From CAZACZ01 sp964483695 (GTDB taxonomy: Bacteria; Deinococcota; Deinococci; Deinococcales; Trueperaceae): 42,264 nucleotides of DNA. Below, piece after piece: positions 1 to 7,655 of this stretch; positions within the stretch are counted from its first letter, which is position 1, and each line of letters opens with the position of its first letter. Position numbers and translations under genes: made by a program. The DNA lies in the NCBI GenBank assembly GCA_964483695.1, contig CAZACZ010000019.1, positions 1 through 42,264 on the forward strand. Direction: 5' to 3'. Below the pieces are notes generated by a model. That model saw only the letters and a program-made list of their open reading frames with translations, made no database searches and had not been told where the DNA came from.

Positions 1-233
1 CCCGCGAGGTACGCCGGGTCGAGCGCTCCGAACTCGCGCGAGACGGTGCCTTCGGGGAGCGGCCGCATGCCGCTGCCGTCGGCGAAGAACGGGCTGGCGT
101 CGAACGGCAGCACCTTGGGCTGGACGAACATGTTGCGCCCGCACGAGCTGAGCAGCAGCACCATCAGCGCCGCGCTCAACAGCGTCAGCGCCCGCGTCCG
201 AGCGCGCGGCGAAGGGGTGGGTCGTGCGATCAC
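1..233 (-). CDS. actE: Alternative complex III subunit ActE, cytochrome c lipoprotein (partial)
   Basis: This is the 5' part of a gene that runs off the left edge of the window. A GTG start at 233 overlaps the actD stop as GTGA. The visible 77 codons begin with a basic, Arg-rich stretch, then a hydrophobic segment ending in a lipobox-like LLLSSC, so a lipid-anchored protein is likely. After the Cys come NMFVQPK, an S-P-F-F-x-D-G-S element and E-G-T-V-S-R, the conserved start of ActE monoheme cytochromes. The heme-binding CxxCH lies outside the window and cannot be checked. In the complex, ActE is thought to carry electrons from the pentaheme ActA towards the terminal oxidase or a soluble acceptor. 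Its place as last visible gene of actABCD supports the call. Confidence 0.85.
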   Translation of the reverse strand, partial: MIARPTPSPRARTRALTLLSAALMVLLLSSCGRNMFVQPKVLPFDASPFFADGSGMRPLPEGTVSREFGALDPAYLA

Positions 234-799
234 CGCTCCACCTCCGACACCCGGAGCGGCGACAGACTCTCGAGCAGGGCGCGCGTCTCGTTCTCGTGGA
301 ACTTCGGGTCGCGCGCCTCGACGCAGAGGAAGAAGCGGTCGCGGCTGGCGTTCTCGAAGCCCGGGGTGTTGAAGATCGACTGGTACGGGCGGGGCAGGCC
401 GTTGCGGAAGATCATGACGAGGCCGGCCGTGAACGACGCGAACAGGATCGTGCACTCGTACATGATGACGATCCAGTTCGGCCAGCTGTTGAGCGGCTTG
501 CCGCCGATGTTGAGCGGGTAGAAGCTGGTGTTGGCCCACCACTGCATGAAGAACCCGGCGAGGCCGCCCACGATGCCCATGGCCAGCACGGCCCAGCCGA
601 GGTTGGTCTGGCGCATCCCGAGCGCTTCGTCGAGCCCCTCCACCGGATGCGGCGTGTAGGCGTCGATGCGGGTGTAGCCGGCGTTCCGGGTGCGTTCGGC
701 GGCGGCCATGATGGCCTCCACGCTGTCGAACTCCGCCACCAGGCCGTAGAGGTCGGTGGTCGCGGCGCCCTGGGCGCCGGCCAGCGTGGCGCTGCTCAT
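230..799 (-). CDS. actD: Alternative complex III subunit ActD (DUF3341 membrane protein)
   Basis: The 189-residue protein matches ActD of alternative complex III, the quinol:acceptor oxidoreductase that replaces cytochrome bc1 in many bacteria. The soluble N-terminal part has the family pattern LYGLVAEFDSVEAI, then Y-T-x-x-D-A-Y-T-P-x-P-V-E-G-L near residues 43-56. Two transmembrane helices follow at about 66-86 and 112-132. The C-terminal DRFFLCVEARDPKF segment is also typical. ActD has no cofactor; in solved complexes it packs beside ActC as a structural subunit. The ATG at 799 overlaps the actC stop (ATGA) and its own stop overlaps the actE GTG, so translation is probably coupled. Confidence 0.93.
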   Translation of the reverse strand: MSSATLAGAQGAATTDLYGLVAEFDSVEAIMAAAERTRNAGYTRIDAYTPHPVEGLDEALGMRQTNLGWAVLAMGIVGGLAGFFMQWWANTSFYPLNIGGKPLNSWPNWIVIMYECTILFASFTAGLVMIFRNGLPRPYQSIFNTPGFENASRDRFFLCVEARDPKFHENETRALLESLSPLRVSEVER

Positions 800-2235
800 G
801 CCTTCACCTCCCCGTAGTAGTCGGAGCGGATGGTCTCGAACGCGTCGGAGCCGTGGTGCGCGTCGTGGTAGGCGGTCTCCTTGGTCTCGGCAGTGGCGAT
901 CGACGGCAACAGCCGGATGAACAGGAAGAACAGCGTCGAGAACAGCCCGAGGCTACCCAAGAACAACGACCAGTCCCAGAAGGTGCTGACGTAATCGCCC
1001 CACGACGACGGCAGGAAGTCCTTGGTGAGCGACACCACGATGATCACGAAGCGCTCGAGCCACATGCCGACGCTGACGATGATGGAGATCACGAACAGCG
1101 CCAGCGGACTCTGCCGCACGCGCCGGAACCACAGCGGCTGGATGGCCACGAAGTTGCACAGGATCAGCGCCCAGAAGTACTCCCCGTGGTCCCCGAACAT
1201 GCGGTTCCAGATCATGAACTTCTCGAACTCGACGCCGGAGTACCAGGCGATGAACGCCTCGACGAAGTAGCCGTACACGACGATCATGCCGGTGGCCAGC
1301 ATCAGCTTCGCCGAGTTGTCGAGGTGGCGCATGGTCACGAGCTTCTCGAGGCCGAACGCCTTGCGCAGCGGGATGGCAAGCAGCAGCACCATGGCGAAGC
1401 CGGCGAACACCGCGCCGGCGACGAAGTACGGCGGCATGATGGTGTTGTTCCAGCCAGGCAACTGTGCCGCGGCGAAGTCCATGGCGATGGTGCTGTGCAC
1501 GCTGAGCACCAGCGGGAAGCTGAGCGCGGCGAGCAGCAGGTACGCACGCTGGTAGCGCTGCCACGCCTTGGTGGACCCGCTCCAGCCGAGGCTGAGCAGG
1601 CCGTAGAGGATGCGCTGGAACTGCGTCTTGGAGCGGTCCCGCAACGACGCCAGGTCGGGGATCAGGCCGATGAACCAGAACAGCACCGAGACGCTTGCGT
1701 AGGTGCTGATGGCGAAGAGGTCCCAGTCGAGCGGGCTGCGGAACTGCGGGAACAGGCCGTGGGTGTTGGGGTACGGCAGGAGCCAGTAGAAGACCCACGG
1801 CCGACCCAAGTGCAGGATGGGGTAGAGGCCGGCGCAGACCACCGCGAAGATCGTCATCGCTTCGGCGAACCGGTTCACGGTGGTGCGCCACGGTTGGCGG
1901 AACAGCAAGAGCGCGGCCGAGATGAGCGTCCCGGCGTGGCCGATACCGATCCACCAGACGAAGTTGATGATCGGCATCCCCCAGCCCACCGGGTTGTTGT
2001 TGCCGAAGATGCCGATGCCGGTGGTGATCAGCTTGACCACCGACACCAGGTACATGCCGAGGAACGCCGCCGAGATGGCGAACCCGATCCACCACCAGGT
2101 GGGGGTGCGCGCGACGCCATCCAGGACCGGCGAGAGGACGGTCTCGTCGATGTCGGCGTAGGACTGGCCGGGAACGATGACGCGGTTGGTCTCCTCGACC
2201 TTCGCCCGGCCGATCTTGCCCGCGGTGACGGCCAT
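796..2235 (-). CDS. actC: Alternative complex III subunit ActC (NrfD-like quinol-binding membrane subunit)
   Basis: The 479-residue protein is a polytopic NrfD/PsrC-family membrane subunit with about ten hydrophobic segments, beginning with TPTWWWIGFAISAAFLG near residue 35. NrfD proteins bind menaquinol or ubiquinol at the membrane, and ActC is one of the two such subunits of alternative complex III. Family-typical stretches include INFVWWIGIGHAGTLISA, GLFPQFRSPLDWDLFAI and the MWNRMFGDHGEY loop. The ATG at 2235 shares one base with the actB stop (TGATG). A longer upstream reading frame exists but only shadows actB. A second NrfD subunit (ActF) is not seen inside the window; it could lie beyond the left edge. 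Confidence 0.94.
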   Translation of the reverse strand: MAVTAGKIGRAKVEETNRVIVPGQSYADIDETVLSPVLDGVARTPTWWWIGFAISAAFLGMYLVSVVKLITTGIGIFGNNNPVGWGMPIINFVWWIGIGHAGTLISAALLLFRQPWRTTVNRFAEAMTIFAVVCAGLYPILHLGRPWVFYWLLPYPNTHGLFPQFRSPLDWDLFAISTYASVSVLFWFIGLIPDLASLRDRSKTQFQRILYGLLSLGWSGSTKAWQRYQRAYLLLAALSFPLVLSVHSTIAMDFAAAQLPGWNNTIMPPYFVAGAVFAGFAMVLLLAIPLRKAFGLEKLVTMRHLDNSAKLMLATGMIVVYGYFVEAFIAWYSGVEFEKFMIWNRMFGDHGEYFWALILCNFVAIQPLWFRRVRQSPLALFVISIIVSVGMWLERFVIIVVSLTKDFLPSSWGDYVSTFWDWSLFLGSLGLFSTLFFLFIRLLPSIATAETKETAYHDAHHGSDAFETIRSDYYGEVKA

Positions 2236-5228
2236 CAGTGGCCCCCTTCCTGGGCTCCGCCGCCGGCCAGCGACGGGTGCGGGTTCTTGACCTTGGCCAG
2301 GTACGTCGTGCGCGGGAAGGTCTGCAGTTCCTCGAGCAGGCCGTAGTTCAGCGGCGACGCCTTGGCGCGGTTGATCCGTGCGGCCGGGTCGTTGAGGTCG
2401 CCGAAGACGATGGCCTGCGTCGGGCAGGCCGCCTGGCACGCCGTGATCACTTCGCCGTCGCGGATCTTGCGGTCCTCGTTGGCGGCGTCGATGCGCGCCT
2501 TGGCGATGCGCTGGCTGCAGTAGCTGCACTTCTCCATCACGCCGCGGCTGCGCACGGTGACGTCGGGGTTGTTCGCCAGCGACAACTCGGTGGCGTCGGT
2601 GGTGAGCTCGGCGTACTGCAGCCAGTTGAAGCGGCGCACCTTGTACGGGCAGTTGTTCGAGCAGTAGCGCGTGCCGACGCAGCGGTTGTAGACCATCACG
2701 TTCAGGCCCTCGGAGTCGTGCACCGTGGCGCCCACCGGGCACACCGGCTCGCACGGCGCCTTCTCGCACTGCTGGCACGGCATCGGCTGGTGGTAGAACT
2801 GCGGGTCGTCGACGCTGCCGCCGTAGTAGTTGTCGACGCGGATCCAGTGCATCTCGCGCCCGACCAGCACCTGCTCCTTGCCGACGACCGGGATGTTGTT
2901 CTCCGACTGGCACGCCACGACGCAGGCGTTGCAGCCGGTGCAGACGGTCTGATCGATGACCATCCCCCACTTGTAGCCGTCGTAGGCGAAGTCGGGGTAG
3001 AGGTCGGCCTCGTGGTGCGCCACCGGGTGCGCGAAGTGCGGATGCTCCGGCTCCTGGCGGAACTGCGCCAGGGTGCCGGCACGCACGATGTGCCGCGCCT
3101 CACCGGTGCCCTCGAGGGCGTGGTGCATCTGGGTGCTGGCGAGCTTGTGGCGGCGGTTGGTGGCGCGAATGCGCACCGCCGTGCTCCACGGGCTGGCCGA
3201 GGTGCGCAGCAGGTAGGCGTTGGCGCCGACGCCGGAGCCGACCTTGCCGGCCGAGGTGCGGCCGAAACCGAGCGCCACCGTCACGGCGCCGACGGCCTGA
3301 CCCGGTTGCACCCAGACCGGGACGTCGATGGTGCCGCCGTTGGCCTCGAGCGTGACGACGTCCCCGGTGCTCACGCCGATCGCCTCGGCGGTGGCGGGCG
3401 CCACCAACGCGGCGTTGTCCCAGGTGAGGTTGGAGAACGGCTTGGGGAGCTCCTGCAGCCAACCGTTGTTGGCGAAGCGGCCGTCGAGCACCGAAGGGTC
3501 GAAGGCGAAGTGTAGCTCGAGGTCGGCGGCTTCGGGTAGACGGGAGTCGATGGCGCCGACGGACACGTCGGCCTCGGGCGACGCGCTGCCGGCCACGGCG
3601 CCGCGGTAGACGCTCTCGCGCCAGAAGTCGTCGAACGAGCCGCTGACGCGCTCCCGCCAGGAGCTGCGGACGACGTCGTAGGCGCGCGCCTCGGCGTCCC
3701 CGCGAAGCGCCGCCAGCACCTCCAGCGCGTTCTTGCCGCCGTAGAACGGCAGGATCAACGGCTGCTGGATGGTGACGGTGCCGTCGTAGGCGCGCACGTC
3801 GCTCCAGGTCTCGAGGAAGTGCGCCTCCGGAACGTGCCAGGTGCACAGGAGCGCGGTCTCGTCGACGTAGAGGCCCAGGTGGGCGGAGAACGGCACGCGC
3901 TCCAGCGCCGCCGCGAAGCCCACGTCGGTGGGCGCGGTGTAGGCCGGGTTGCCGCCGAGGATCAGCAGCGCCTGGACCTCGCCGGCGCGCATGGCGGCGC
4001 TCAGGTCGGCCAGCTCGTCGCGGTGGATCGCCGGCCGGGCGTCGGCGCTGGCGACGTAGCGAACGGTGCTGCCCACGTTGCCGAGCGCGTCGTTGATGGC
4101 GTGCGCCAAGGCGTGCACCACCGCCGGCTGCGCCTCGCCCGCGATCACCAGGCTGCGGCCGCGATGCGCCTGGAGGTCCTCGACGAGGGTGTCGAGCACC
4201 GCTTGCGAGAGCGCCTCGGGCCGCTGCGCGGCGGGGGCGGCCACGCCCAACGCGGCCGCGACGACCGCCGCCGCCTGGGCGAGTCCGCTCGGCGTCAGCG
4301 CGACCCGATGGTCGGCCAGCGCGCCGGTGTTCGACGGGCTGGTCTCGAGTTGGTAGAGGCGGTTCATGTCGTCGTCGGCGCTGCGCACGCGGCGACGCTC
4401 GGCGAACGCGCGGGCGTGCGCCAGGCGCGCCGGACCGGCGTTCAGGAAGTCGGCGTCGAGCGACACCACCACGTCGGCGGCGGCGAGATCGTAGATGGGC
4501 GCCACGTCCTGGCCGAAGGCCAAGCGCGCGCCCGCCAGCACCTCGTCCGGGTGGAGCGGGTCGTGCTGGTACCAGCGCGCCTCGGGGTACTCGGCGAGCA
4601 CCGCGGCCAGCTGCCCCGCGAGCGTGGGGGAGGTGACGTTCTCGGTCAGGATGGCCAGCCCACGACCGCCGGACAGCGGCGCTACGGCGTCTTGCAGGGC
4701 GGCCACGAAGTCGCCCCAGAGCCTCGGCTGGCCCTGCTCGAGGGTTGACTGCGAGCGGTCCGGGTCGTAGAGCCCGAGCACCTGCGCCTGCGTGACGGCG
4801 CCGGTGGCGCCCAGGCTGGCGGGGTGATCGGGGTTCCCTTCCAGTTTGGTGGGGCGGCCCTGGTGGCTCTCGGCCAGCACGCCTTCGGCGTAGCCGCCGT
4901 AGGCGACGGCGGTGGCGAAGAACAGCGGCCTCCCGGGCGTGATCTGGTCGGGCTGCTTGACGTACGGGACGATCTTCTCGTTGGGCAGCGGCGGCCTGGC
5001 GCAAGCGGAGAGGCCGGCGAGCGCCATGCTGGCGCCGAGCAACTTGAGGAAGTCGCGGCGCTGCATGCCGTGCTCGAGCGGGGCCGCCTGGCGCGGGAAC
5101 TCCTTGTGTAAGAACTCCTGGAACTCCTGCGTGTCGGCGATCTCGTCGAGGCTCCGCCAGTACGCGGGCCCTTCGGCCGAGGCGAGGCGCGTCCGGATGG
5201 AAGCGATGTCGAGCTTGGCGTCGTTCAT
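2235..5228 (-). CDS. actB: Alternative complex III subunit ActB (molybdopterin-like and Fe-S fusion protein)
   Basis: This 997-residue protein joins a molybdopterin-oxidoreductase-like domain (B1, roughly residues 80-720) to a ferredoxin-like domain with four Cys clusters (B2). An internal twin-arginine-like segment, RRDFLKLLGASMALAG then a Cys-containing lipobox-like end, lies near residues 57-78, so export by Tat is likely. B2 shows CTGCNACVVAC, CQQCEKAPCEPVC, CVGTRYCSNNC and CSYC...CQAAC groups, consistent with three [4Fe-4S] plus one [3Fe-4S] or [4Fe-4S] cluster. In ActB the B1 domain is not known to hold a pterin; it is thought to be structural. The ATG at 5228 overlaps the actA stop (ATGA), which fixes this start against a longer frame that merely reads through actA out of phase. 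Confidence 0.95.
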   Translation of the reverse strand: MNDAKLDIASIRTRLASAEGPAYWRSLDEIADTQEFQEFLHKEFPRQAAPLEHGMQRRDFLKLLGASMALAGLSACARPPLPNEKIVPYVKQPDQITPGRPLFFATAVAYGGYAEGVLAESHQGRPTKLEGNPDHPASLGATGAVTQAQVLGLYDPDRSQSTLEQGQPRLWGDFVAALQDAVAPLSGGRGLAILTENVTSPTLAGQLAAVLAEYPEARWYQHDPLHPDEVLAGARLAFGQDVAPIYDLAAADVVVSLDADFLNAGPARLAHARAFAERRRVRSADDDMNRLYQLETSPSNTGALADHRVALTPSGLAQAAAVVAAALGVAAPAAQRPEALSQAVLDTLVEDLQAHRGRSLVIAGEAQPAVVHALAHAINDALGNVGSTVRYVASADARPAIHRDELADLSAAMRAGEVQALLILGGNPAYTAPTDVGFAAALERVPFSAHLGLYVDETALLCTWHVPEAHFLETWSDVRAYDGTVTIQQPLILPFYGGKNALEVLAALRGDAEARAYDVVRSSWRERVSGSFDDFWRESVYRGAVAGSASPEADVSVGAIDSRLPEAADLELHFAFDPSVLDGRFANNGWLQELPKPFSNLTWDNAALVAPATAEAIGVSTGDVVTLEANGGTIDVPVWVQPGQAVGAVTVALGFGRTSAGKVGSGVGANAYLLRTSASPWSTAVRIRATNRRHKLASTQMHHALEGTGEARHIVRAGTLAQFRQEPEHPHFAHPVAHHEADLYPDFAYDGYKWGMVIDQTVCTGCNACVVACQSENNIPVVGKEQVLVGREMHWIRVDNYYGGSVDDPQFYHQPMPCQQCEKAPCEPVCPVGATVHDSEGLNVMVYNRCVGTRYCSNNCPYKVRRFNWLQYAELTTDATELSLANNPDVTVRSRGVMEKCSYCSQRIAKARIDAANEDRKIRDGEVITACQAACPTQAIVFGDLNDPAARINRAKASPLNYGLLEELQTFPRTTYLAKVKNPHPSLAGGGAQEGGH

Positions 5229-5887
5229 CGGTGGCACGTCGAGCACTGTGGGAGCTTGTCGGTGTCGATGTGGTACGCCTCGACCAGTTCGGTGCCAAGG
5301 GCGAGCTGCGCCGTCGGGTCTGCCGGCGGGGTGTACGCCATGTTGAAGACCTCGCTTCTCGGGCGCAGGAACGTCTGCGGCCCGCGATGGCACTCGAGGC
5401 ACCACCCCATCGTCATCGGTTCGACCTTCCAGATCTGCTGCATCTGGTCGATGGCTCCGTGGCAGGTACTGCACCCGACGCCGTTGTTCACGTGCGCACT
5501 GTGGTCGAAGTAGACGTAGTCGGGGAGGTCGTGGACGCGGTTCCACATCAGCGGGGTGCCGCTGTCCCAACTGTCGACGACCGCCTGCACCTGCGGCGTG
5601 GCCACGCGCAGCTGCGAGTGGCAGGTCATGCAGGTCTCGGTGGGCGGCACCGACGCGGTGTTGGAGGTCTCGACGGTGGTGTGGCAGTAACGGCAATCGA
5701 GGCCCACCTGGGCCACGTGGAGGTTGTGCGGGTAGTCGACCGGTTGCGCCACGGGAACGCCCACGGCGGCGTTGTTCACGCGCGCGTAGAACGGCAAGGC
5801 GACCAGCAACAGCACCACGAACACGCCCCCGCCCCAGATCGACCAGGTGACGAACGCGTTCGAGTTGGGTGGGAAGTACTGAGGCAT
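5225..5887 (-). CDS. actA: Alternative complex III subunit ActA (pentaheme cytochrome c)
   Basis: The 220-residue protein has one N-terminal membrane anchor (about residues 14-33) and five CxxCH heme c motifs, with first Cys at about 65, 86, 139, 163 and 215. The last motif sits at the very C-terminus. This is the ActA layout: electrons pass from the ActB Fe-S clusters through the heme wire to ActE. It is the first gene of the act operon. A GAGGTG sequence about 8 nt before the ATG can serve as ribosome binding site. The start also overlaps the stop of a short upstream frame (TGATG), see the separate finding. Maturation would need a cytochrome c assembly system encoded elsewhere. Confidence 0.95.
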   Translation of the reverse strand: MPQYFPPNSNAFVTWSIWGGGVFVVLLLVALPFYARVNNAAVGVPVAQPVDYPHNLHVAQVGLDCRYCHTTVETSNTASVPPTETCMTCHSQLRVATPQVQAVVDSWDSGTPLMWNRVHDLPDYVYFDHSAHVNNGVGCSTCHGAIDQMQQIWKVEPMTMGWCLECHRGPQTFLRPRSEVFNMAYTPPADPTAQLALGTELVEAYHIDTDKLPQCSTCHR

Positions 5888-6316
5888 CAGGCGGGCACCT
5901 CGTGACGCGGCCCTTCACGTCGGAGCGGCAAGGGGCCATGGTCGGGCGGGATGCGGCCGACGACGGACGGCCACGACAGGGGAACGCTCATACTGCTCAG
6001 ATCGACCTCCTCGACACGCGAAGGCGGGCAACGGAGCCCGTACGGAACGCGAACTGGTGCGGCTTGGCCGCTTGGAAACCTGGCATAGACTATCACAAGG
6101 TCATTCCGGCCCCTTTCGGGACGAATGTCCCGGTCACGACACAACCACACGCGCCGCCCCCGAAGTGGCCGAAGTCACGTTGGCCACGGTAGTTCTTCGC
6201 CTCGAGACGGGCTGACGACGGGCCATCACGAGGGAACCCCCTCCCCCCGACCCACGAAACGCGGGAGGGGAAGGGGGTCCGGTGCGGCGCGCTGCGGTCC
6301 GGCGGCCAGGTGCAGG
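5888..6316. other. Intergenic region upstream of the act operon
   Basis: About 430 bases lie between actA and tRNA-Ala. On the minus strand a weak -10 like TAGTCT (6077-6082) could start the act transcript, but I see no good -35. A GAGGAGG (6006-6012) precedes a short frame of about 34 codons, from an ATG at 5991 or a CTG at 6000, that ends in TGATG at the actA start. It could be a leader peptide or nothing. A GC-rich imperfect hairpin near 6235-6279 is listed separately. I recognise no other gene or RNA here. Confidence 0.5.
6235..6279 (-). terminator. Possible hairpin terminator after tRNA-Ala
   Basis: On the minus strand, downstream of the tRNA, a C-rich arm (CCCCCTTCCCC) can pair with a later G-rich arm (GGGGGAGGGGG) with one G-T pair. 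The loop is about 15-20 nt. No U-tract follows, so this is only a candidate transcription end or pause. Confidence 0.3.
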
Positions 6317-6392
6317 TGGTGGAGCCTGCCGGACTCGAACCGGCGACATTTCGCTTGCAAAGCGAATGCTCTCCCAGCTGAGCTAAGGCCCC
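6317..6392 (-). tRNA. tRNA-Ala (anticodon UGC)
   Basis: The minus strand folds as a full cloverleaf. The acceptor GGGGCCT pairs with AGGCTCC (one G-T). The D arm is GCTC...GAGC. The anticodon stem TTCGC/GCGAA encloses loop TTTGCAA with anticodon TGC. The variable loop is ATGTC, and the T arm is GCCGG-TTCGAGT-CCGGC. The discriminator A and the CCA end are encoded. A strong promoter lies just upstream. Confidence 0.97.
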
Positions 6393-6427
6393 GAGACCGC
6401 CGAGGACCGACGCTGCTCGCGTCCCAG

Positions 6428-6457
6428 AGGATACGACCGGGCCGCGCGGAGCGTCAA
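6428..6457 (-). promoter_or_regulatory. Promoter of tRNA-Ala
   Basis: On the minus strand TTGACG (6452-6457) and TATCCT (6428-6433) are separated by 18 bases, a good sigma70-type match. The predicted transcription start is about 30 nt before the tRNA 5' end. Confidence 0.65.
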
Positions 6458-6566
6458 GGAACGGTGCGCGCACCGGCCCACCTGCGCGTTGGTGGGCGCC
6501 ACATGCTGCGCCCTGGCGGGGCGACGGTGGACGGGGATCGGTTCGTGGCGCGGGTGGCGCGGTACG

Positions 6567-7655
6567 TCAAGCGTCGTCGCCGGTGTCGTCCGGCCGCGCG
6601 AAGATCATCCGCCCCATGTTGGTCTGCAGGCTCGAGGTCACCACCGCCACCACCGTCCTGCCGACGAGTTCGGAGGCTTCCTCGACCACCACCATGGTGC
6701 CGTCGTCGAGGTACGCGAGCCCCTGGCCGGCTTCGCGCCCGGGCTTGACGATCACCAGCGAGAGGCGTTCGCCCGGCATGTAGGTCACCTTGACGGCGCT
6801 CGCCAGTTGATGCACGTTCAGCACCCGCACGCCCTGCAGTGCAGCCACGCGGGCGAGGTTGTAGTCGGTGGTGAGCAGGTCGGCGTGCCGCTGCAAGCAG
6901 AGCCGCACCAGCTTGTCGTCGACCGGCGCGCCCGACTGGGGGTCGTCGTGCACCACTTCGGTGCGCAACGACGGGTTCTCGACCAGCCGATCGAGCACCT
7001 CCAGCCCGCGACGGCCGCGCTGGCGGCGTAGCGGGTCCTCGGCGTCGGCGATGCGCTGGAGCTCGGTGAGCACGAAGTGCGGGATCACCAGGGCGCCGTC
7101 GAGGAAGTTGGCTTCGGCGACGTCCACGATGCGTCCGTCGATGATGGCGGATGTGTCCACGATCTTGTCGCGGACCTGCGCCTCGGGGGCCTCCACGGCG
7201 CCTTGCACCCCGCGAAGGAAGGGGAACATGCGGCGGTTCGCCACGAAGAAGCCGGCCGACGAAACCACCAGCAGCAGCGCGATCAACTGCGACCAGTACC
7301 AGGTGAACCCCGGCACCTCGGCCAAGACGTTGTTCAGCAGCACCGTCAGCAACAGGCCGAGCGTGGCGCCCACGCCGGCGGCCAGGATGGCGTCGGGCGA
7401 CACCTGCGCCATGCCCTTGAGCGAGCGTTCCCACAGCCGCCCGGCGCGACGCGCCGGAGCGCCGGAGGCCAGGTACGCCACCAGGACGCCGAGGACGGTG
7501 ACGTAGACCAGGTTGTTGGGGCCGGCCAAGGCGCCGCGGTCGATCAGGAATAGCGCCAGCGCGTAGCCGAGCAGCCCCCCCAGCAGCGTCAGCACCGCAC
7601 GCGCGATGGTCGTGCCCAGGCGCGCGGAGGGCGAAGCGGGGCTCGTGTGGCTCAT
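6567..7655 (-). CDS. Membrane-anchored PIN/TRAM domain protein, YacL-like
   Basis: The 362-residue protein has four hydrophobic segments (about 17-38, 46-64, 88-110 and 120-140), then a PIN nuclease domain (about 163-280) and a TRAM RNA-binding domain (about 285-345). PIN acidic residues are visible: Asp167 in DTSAIIDGR, Glu198 in TELQ, Asp246/247 in PVDDKL and Asp264 in TTDYN. This layout is that of Bacillus YacL, a conserved protein whose role is poorly defined. A VapC-type toxin is unlikely because of the membrane region, the TRAM domain and the absence of an antitoxin. The ATG overlaps the radA stop (ATGA). The neighbours clpC and radA match the Bacillus arrangement, except that disA, which lies between radA and yacL there, is missing. 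Confidence 0.9.
   Translation of the reverse strand: MSHTSPASPSARLGTTIARAVLTLLGGLLGYALALFLIDRGALAGPNNLVYVTVLGVLVAYLASGAPARRAGRLWERSLKGMAQVSPDAILAAGVGATLGLLLTVLLNNVLAEVPGFTWYWSQLIALLLVVSSAGFFVANRRMFPFLRGVQGAVEAPEAQVRDKIVDTSAIIDGRIVDVAEANFLDGALVIPHFVLTELQRIADAEDPLRRQRGRRGLEVLDRLVENPSLRTEVVHDDPQSGAPVDDKLVRLCLQRHADLLTTDYNLARVAALQGVRVLNVHQLASAVKVTYMPGERLSLVIVKPGREAGQGLAYLDDGTMVVVEEASELVGRTVVAVVTSSLQTNMGRMIFARPDDTGDDA

Noticed and set aside
853..2346. A 497-codon plus-strand frame opposite actC
   Set aside because: It is a shadow of actC, with His/Glu/Arg-rich composition typical of antisense reading.
6077..6082. A confident act operon promoter at TAGTCT
   Set aside because: There is no good -35 and no start codon at leaderless distance, so it is only noted in the intergenic entry.
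6567..7655. A VapC-type toxin
   Set aside because: The PIN domain is joined to four membrane helices and a TRAM domain, and no antitoxin gene is adjacent.
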